Of a stretch of 64,000 nt of DNA, positions 60,071 through 64,000 are shown piece by piece. Numbering within the stretch: the first letter of the stretch is position 1; every line of letters starts with the position of its first letter. The position numbers and the translations under genes are program-made. Source of the DNA: Thermoclostridium stercorarium subsp. stercorarium DSM 8532. Lineage in GTDB: Bacteria; Bacillota; Clostridia; DSM-8532. Where the stretch lies: assembly GCF_000331995.1 (NCBI RefSeq), contig NC_020134.1:1215465-1279464 (forward strand). Direction: 5' to 3'. The notes under the pieces were generated by a model. The model made no database searches and had not been told where the DNA came from. It worked only from the letters and a program-made list of their open reading frames with translations.

Positions 60071-60083
60071 CAATAAGCTCAAA

Positions 60084-60851
60084 TTAATATGCGTAAATCA
60101 TGTCACCTGCTCTTAAGGCAATGGGTTTGGACCAAAGCCATTTGTTCGTTGCGGTTTTGTCGAAAAAGTATAACGCTCCGTTTGTAGGATCGACACCGTT
60201 TAACGCATCATACGCCGCCTTCAGTGCTTCCTGTGATGCCGGCTTGTTTATCATCCCGTTTTGTACCGGCGTAAACTGGTAATATCCGTAGGATTTCTCA
60301 TATATAACGCCCCTTATGGTATTCGGAAAGCGGGAATCCTTCACACGGTTTATAACAACTGCGCCAACTGCCACTTTCGCAGTGTATGGCTGATTGTTTG
60401 CCTCGGCTGTTATCAATCTTGCCAGCAGGTCAAGATCGCTTTGGGTATACGAAATTGCACTATTGTTTGCTGAAGCGGCGCTGTTAGCGGTTACTGACGC
60501 CGATCCCGGTATTATAAGCTTCTGTCCCACGTAAATCATGTCGTCCCATTTGCCGTTGGCCTTTCTCAAGGCGCTCAGTGTAATCCCGTATTTTTTTGCA
60601 ATCAGGTATAGGCTATCACCTTTCTGAACCGTATAAACGGTTGCAGGAACTTCAAGCTTCTGACCCGGGTAAATTACCGTACTTTTAAGTCCGTTCCGGG
60701 TCATAAGTGTGCCTGAAGTGGTTCCGAAAAGCTGACCTAATGTATAGAGTGAGTCACCTTTTACCACGGTATAGGTGGCAGCGTTGGCAAAGGTCGGAAC
60801 CAGAGATGATAATACCAGCACTGCAAAAAATACTTTTGCTTTTTTATTCAT
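60084..60851 (-). CDS. Exported cell wall hydrolase with two LysM domains and a SleB-type domain
   Basis: Protein of 255 residues. The signal peptide ends ANA (about residue 24). Two LysM domains follow (about 26-69, TYTVVKGDSLYTLGQLFG; about 72-115, VYTVQKGDSLYLIAKKYG), which bind peptidoglycan. After a Ser/Ala linker comes a Hydrolase_2 domain (about 135-255) with the catalytic Glu in LLARLITAEANNQPY and VGAVVINRVKDSRFPNTI. The fold cleaves spore-cortex or cell-wall glycan as a lytic transglycosylase. Whether it acts in germination or growth is not clear. A cyclic-di-AMP riboswitch lies in its leader. Confidence 0.92.
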   Translation of the reverse strand: MNKKAKVFFAVLVLSSLVPTFANAATYTVVKGDSLYTLGQLFGTTSGTLMTRNGLKSTVIYPGQKLEVPATVYTVQKGDSLYLIAKKYGITLSALRKANGKWDDMIYVGQKLIIPGSASVTANSAASANNSAISYTQSDLDLLARLITAEANNQPYTAKVAVGAVVINRVKDSRFPNTIRGVIYEKSYGYYQFTPVQNGMINKPASQEALKAAYDALNGVDPTNGALYFFDKTATNKWLWSKPIALRAGDMIYAY

Positions 60852-60860
60852 TTTTTCCCT

Positions 60861-60964
60861 CCTAACAGCCTCCGAGGTTAGTTGACGGGTTTGGGCCGAG
60901 GCGCCCTACCTTATACGTCGTATAAGGATTCACCCCAAAATTGTTCCCCCGTATTCCCGTTAGG
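60861..60964 (-). ncRNA. Cyclic-di-AMP (ydaO/yuaA) riboswitch
   Basis: Read on the minus strand the leader contains the conserved blocks in order: CGGGGGAAC, GGGGTGAATCC, TAGGGCG, CCCGTCAACTAACCTCGG. A closing stem pairs CCTAAC (60964-60959) with GTTAGG (60866-60861). The latter runs directly into AGGAGGG, the ribosome site of the hydrolase gene. This RNA class is known before cell-wall hydrolase and potassium-transport genes and normally turns expression off when cyclic-di-AMP is high. Confidence 0.92.
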
Positions 60965-60990
60965 GAAATTCGGCTTTTTTCTGCCCATCA

Positions 60991-61019
60991 TTTTAACAGG
61001 AATGGATGGTTATTGTAAA
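60991..61019 (-). promoter_or_regulatory. Promoter of the riboswitch-hydrolase transcript
   Basis: On the minus strand TTTACA (61019-61014), 17-base spacer, TTAAAA (60996-60991), just before the aptamer. Confidence 0.5.
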
Positions 61020-61210
61020 CCTGAAATATATAGTATCGGTGGAAGGTGGAGGAAAGATACATTTAAATGAAAATAACATTTAACAAATTATTCATACTGA
61101 CTTAAAAAATCATGTTTAGAATAAAAGCGTAATCTGAAAATATATATTAAAGGACAAAAATACATTTACGGTTACATAGGTGAGTACCGGTCGGAAAGGA
61201 GAGATTGGAT

Positions 61211-62596
61211 ATGGGTGAATTTAATAACAATTATTATGATAATAATAATTCATACTCATACCAGGGTTATTCGTCAAATGACCATCAAAATACAAGCTCT
61301 TACTACAGCTATTATGGATCATATAATTCATATAGTCAGAACCAGAGTCAGAATTATGATGATCTGAAAACATCCTCTTTTTATTCTGAAAGCTATGAGA
61401 AACCGCGCAAGGGTAAAATACGCGAAATGCTTGTTCCAATGATAATTGTCGCTCTTATAAGCTCTGTTATCGGAGGCGCAGTGGTCGGGGCATGGTTCCA
61501 GTTCGGTGCTCCTGCCGTGGTTCAGAATAACCAGTCGTCAGGAAACTCTCAGACAGGAGTGCAGCAGATTAAGCAGGTGGAGATTGTCGGCAGTTATGAA
61601 TCTCCCGCAACCGCCATTGCAGAAAAAGTAAGCCCTTCAATAGTAGGTATTAAGGTAACGTACTGGGTAAGCAATTATTGGTTTGGCGCACAGCAGAACA
61701 GCGGTTCAGGTTCTGGCATTATTATCAGAAGTGACGGGTACATTCTTACGAACAACCACGTTATTGAAGATGCAATCAGCTCAGGCAACGAGATTGCAAA
61801 AGGGGCTTCAATCGAGGTTATTCTTCCAAACCAGCCTGACGAGTCCTATGAGGCCAAAGTTGTCGGAAGGGACGAAAAAACCGATATTGCAGTGCTGAAA
61901 ATAGAGCTGTCAGAGCTTCCGGCAGCGGAGATAGGCAACTCCGACGAACTGAAAGTAGGGGAATTGGCGATAGCAATAGGGAACCCTGCGGGTCTTGAGT
62001 TTATGGGTTCTGTAACACAGGGAATAATCAGCGGATTAAACCGTGAGATTCAGGTTGGAAACGGAAAGACGCTGAAAGTTATTCAGACCGATGCGGCAAT
62101 CAACCCCGGCAACAGCGGCGGGGCGCTGGTTAACTCAAAAGGACAGGTCATCGGTGTTAATACGGTAAAAATAAGTGGTTCAGAATATGAAGGGCTTGGA
62201 TTTGCAATTCCGATTAACACTGCGATGGAAATTGCAAACAGCCTGATTTCGGACGGATATGTAAAAGGACGCCCGCAGCTTGGTGTTTCAATTGATACAA
62301 GATTTACCGAAGAATTGGCAAAAAGTTATAATGTTCCGGTGGGATTGCTGGTTGCAGACGTTTCGCCTTTAAGTGCGGCTTATAATGCCGGTATTAAAGC
62401 GGGAGACATAATAGTTGAATTTAACGGTGTTCCTGTAAAAACTTTCAGCGAACTGGAAAATGAAAAGAACAAGTATAAAGCCGGTGACACGGTAACGTTA
62501 AGAATTTACCGCATTAAGAACACCAATGCGAGAGGTCAATACGACGGAGAATACTTGGACATACAAGTAACTCTCGGTGAAGATAAGGGTAACTGA
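61211..62596 (+). CDS. HtrA/DegP-type membrane-anchored serine protease
   Basis: Envelope quality-control protease of 461 residues. The first 60 residues are cytoplasmic and almost wholly Asn, Tyr, Ser and Gln. A single membrane anchor (about 74-98) follows. The trypsin-like domain has the triad His in LTNNHVIEDA, Asp in EKTDIAVLKIE and Ser in NPGNSGGALVN. A PDZ domain closes the protein (about 360-455, with SAAYNAGIKAGDIIVEFNG). ATG 61211 follows AAAGGAGAG; an in-frame TTG at 61205 is too close to it. Single gene with its own terminator. Confidence 0.93.
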   Translation: MGEFNNNYYDNNNSYSYQGYSSNDHQNTSSYYSYYGSYNSYSQNQSQNYDDLKTSSFYSESYEKPRKGKIREMLVPMIIVALISSVIGGAVVGAWFQFGAPAVVQNNQSSGNSQTGVQQIKQVEIVGSYESPATAIAEKVSPSIVGIKVTYWVSNYWFGAQQNSGSGSGIIIRSDGYILTNNHVIEDAISSGNEIAKGASIEVILPNQPDESYEAKVVGRDEKTDIAVLKIELSELPAAEIGNSDELKVGELAIAIGNPAGLEFMGSVTQGIISGLNREIQVGNGKTLKVIQTDAAINPGNSGGALVNSKGQVIGVNTVKISGSEYEGLGFAIPINTAMEIANSLISDGYVKGRPQLGVSIDTRFTEELAKSYNVPVGLLVADVSPLSAAYNAGIKAGDIIVEFNGVPVKTFSELENEKNKYKAGDTVTLRIYRIKNTNARGQYDGEYLDIQVTLGEDKGN

Positions 62597-62625
62597 TTGA
62601 GTAAAATATAGCAAATAAATTTTGG

Positions 62626-62662
62626 AAGACGGCCGCAGAATACATGCGGTCGTCTTTTTTGC
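62626..62662 (+). terminator. Terminator of the HtrA-type gene
   Basis: Stem AAGACGGCCGCA / TGCGGTCGTCTT (62626-62637 with 62645-62656, one G-U pair), then TTTT. Confidence 0.88.
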
Positions 62663-62745
62663 GTCTTTTTACTTTCAGGATTGTGTTTTCATGAATAATC
62701 TTTTCACCGCCCAATGTCCATATTCCGGGTATTAGCCAGTTTTTA

Positions 62746-62774
62746 TTGAACTGTTTTGCAAAATATGATAGATT
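62746..62774 (+). promoter_or_regulatory. Possible purL promoter
   Basis: TTGAAC at 62746-62751, 17-base spacer, TAGATT at 62769-62774. No purine riboswitch core is visible in the 62 bases between it and the gene. Confidence 0.45.
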
Positions 62775-62836
62775 TAGTAAGGCAGAATATGTCTTAAATT
62801 AGTGTTTTAAAATTTATAAAAAAGCGAGGAAGGATA

Positions 62837-64000
62837 ATGGCTGTCAGGAGAATTTACGTTGAAAAGAAACCCGGTTTTGATGTAAAAGCCCGTAAATTAA
62901 TGGAAGAAATAACCGAATACCTGAAAATTAAAGGAATTGAAAATGTCAGAATTATAAACAGATATGATGTGGAAGGTATTTCGGACGAAGACTATGAAAA
63001 GGCGAAAACACTTATTTTTTCCGAGCCTCCGGTTGATTACGTTTATGAAGAGGAACTCCCCCTGAGAGACAATGAAAGGGTTTTTGCAGTGGAGTATCTC
63101 CCCGGACAGTATGATCAGCGTGCAGACAGTTGTGCCCAATGTATTCAGCTCTTATCCGGAACCGAGCGGCCTGAAATACGGGTTGCCACGGTAATAGCAA
63201 TTGGCGGGGATATTTCCGACAAGGATTTTGAAAAAATTAAGGAGTATTATATAAACCCGATTGAAAGCAGGGAGGCGGCTTTAACAAAACCCGAAACACT
63301 CCGCGAAGAGTACGCCGTACCCGACATGGTTGATGTAATAAAGGGTTTTACCCTTATGGATGAAGAAGCCCTGGAAAAACTTATTACCGAATTGGGATTT
63401 GCAATGTCCGTTGAAGATCTTGTCTTCTGCAGGGAGTATTTTAAAAATACCGAAAAGAGAGATCCCACCGTTACCGAATTAAGAGTAATTGATACCTATT
63501 GGTCCGATCACTGCCGTCATACGACATTTCTTACAGAAATAGAAGAAGTTTCCTTTGACAAAGGTTCTGTATCCGAAAAAATTTCCGAAGTTTATAATCT
63601 GTATCTTGAGACGCGTAAAAAAGTGTATAAGGACAGGGAAAAACCCGTCTGCCTTATGGATATTGCAACACTGGCCATGAAAGAACTGAAAAGAGAGGGA
63701 TATCTTAATGACCTGGATGAATCCGACGAAGTCAATGCATGCAGCATCGTTGTTGATGTGGATATAGACGGCAGAAAGGAACCTTATCTGGTAATGTTCA
63801 AAAATGAGACCCACAATCACCCGACTGAAATCGAACCATTTGGCGGAGCGGCAACCTGCCTTGGCGGTGCCATCCGTGATCCGCTTTCGGGAAGGGCCTA
63901 TGTATACCAGGCGATGAGGGTCACGGGAAGCGGTGATCCAAGAACTCCGGTAACTCAGACACTTCCCGGAAAACTGCCGCAAAGGGTTATAACAAGGAAA
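62837..64000 (+). CDS. purL: Phosphoribosylformylglycinamidine synthase, large single-chain type, 3' end outside window
   Basis: Fourth step of purine synthesis, making FGAM with ATP and glutamine. 388 codons are present and the frame is open at the right edge. The N-terminal PurS-like part begins RRIYVEKKPGFDVKARKLM. The linker leads to TYWSDHCRHTTFLTEIEEV and to the ATP/substrate motif FKNETHNHPTEIEPFGGAATCLGG, both diagnostic. The N-terminal domain shows that this is the long fused form of Clostridia and Proteobacteria, not the Bacillus three-subunit type. ATG 62837 follows GCGAGGAAGG. Confidence 0.94.
   Translation, partial: MAVRRIYVEKKPGFDVKARKLMEEITEYLKIKGIENVRIINRYDVEGISDEDYEKAKTLIFSEPPVDYVYEEELPLRDNERVFAVEYLPGQYDQRADSCAQCIQLLSGTERPEIRVATVIAIGGDISDKDFEKIKEYYINPIESREAALTKPETLREEYAVPDMVDVIKGFTLMDEEALEKLITELGFAMSVEDLVFCREYFKNTEKRDPTVTELRVIDTYWSDHCRHTTFLTEIEEVSFDKGSVSEKISEVYNLYLETRKKVYKDREKPVCLMDIATLAMKELKREGYLNDLDESDEVNACSIVVDVDIDGRKEPYLVMFKNETHNHPTEIEPFGGAATCLGGAIRDPLSGRAYVYQAMRVTGSGDPRTPVTQTLPGKLPQRVITRK

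Noticed and set aside
62775-62836. Purine riboswitch before purL
   Set aside because: The short leader shows none of the conserved loop sequences of the purine aptamer.
1-64000. CRISPR arrays, prophage, insertion sequences, tRNA or rRNA genes
   Set aside because: No spaced direct repeats, no transposase, integrase or phage structural frames, and no tRNA-like cloverleaf were seen in the reading on either strand.

Overview
The window reads as chromosome of an anaerobic, spore-forming, fibre-degrading Firmicute of the class Clostridia. The grounds are spore genes (spmA, spmB, a LysM/SleB-type hydrolase), clostridial gene neighbourhoods (fapR-plsX-fabHDG-acpP-fabF-rnc, tepA-ylzJ, rsmI-abrB), strong AGGAGG ribosome sites, frequent TTG and GTG starts, and a large sugar-uptake region ending in mannan enzymes. 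The species cannot be named from the sequence alone. I see no rRNA, tRNA, CRISPR array, phage gene or insertion sequence.

Left third (1-23,720): a polysaccharide uptake region. A five-gene cassette (Yip1 membrane protein, DUF5696 protein, two sugar permeases, lipoprotein solute-binding protein) occurs twice, at 1-6401 and 14,261-20,968. Between the copies lie a LacI-family regulator with clear operator-like sites, a giant membrane-anchored binding protein with carbohydrate-binding-like domains, a second type of permease pair and an NHL/TPR protein. The right-hand operon ends with a surface GH26 mannanase and a cytoplasmic GH130 mannoside phosphorylase. This suggests cutting of mannan outside, import of oligosaccharides and phosphorolysis inside. 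No ABC ATPase is encoded, so a shared one encoded elsewhere is presumed.

Middle (23,900-45,200): mostly single genes or short operons. They are an HD-domain protein, a split hydroxyacyl-CoA dehydratase-activase-like pair, a sirtuin, free-methionine sulfoxide reductase, YggT, citrate synthase, smc-ftsY, a divergent IMP dehydrogenase and tepA-ylzJ. Next come serA behind a tandem glycine riboswitch, then rimO-pgsA. The serA leader shows an 8-bp antiterminator pairing that predicts a glycine OFF switch.

Right third (44,500-64,000): the fatty acid and phospholipid operon fapR-plsX-fabH-fabD-fabG-acpP-fabF-rnc-radical SAM, with no enoyl-ACP reductase. It is followed by a pantothenate module (PanT-like ECF S component and type II CoaW) on the minus strand, a fumarase alpha subunit without its beta subunit, rsmI facing abrB, spmAB, a two-component system, and a LysM-SleB hydrolase under a cyclic-di-AMP riboswitch. 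An HtrA-type protease and the start of purL, cut by the right edge, complete the window.
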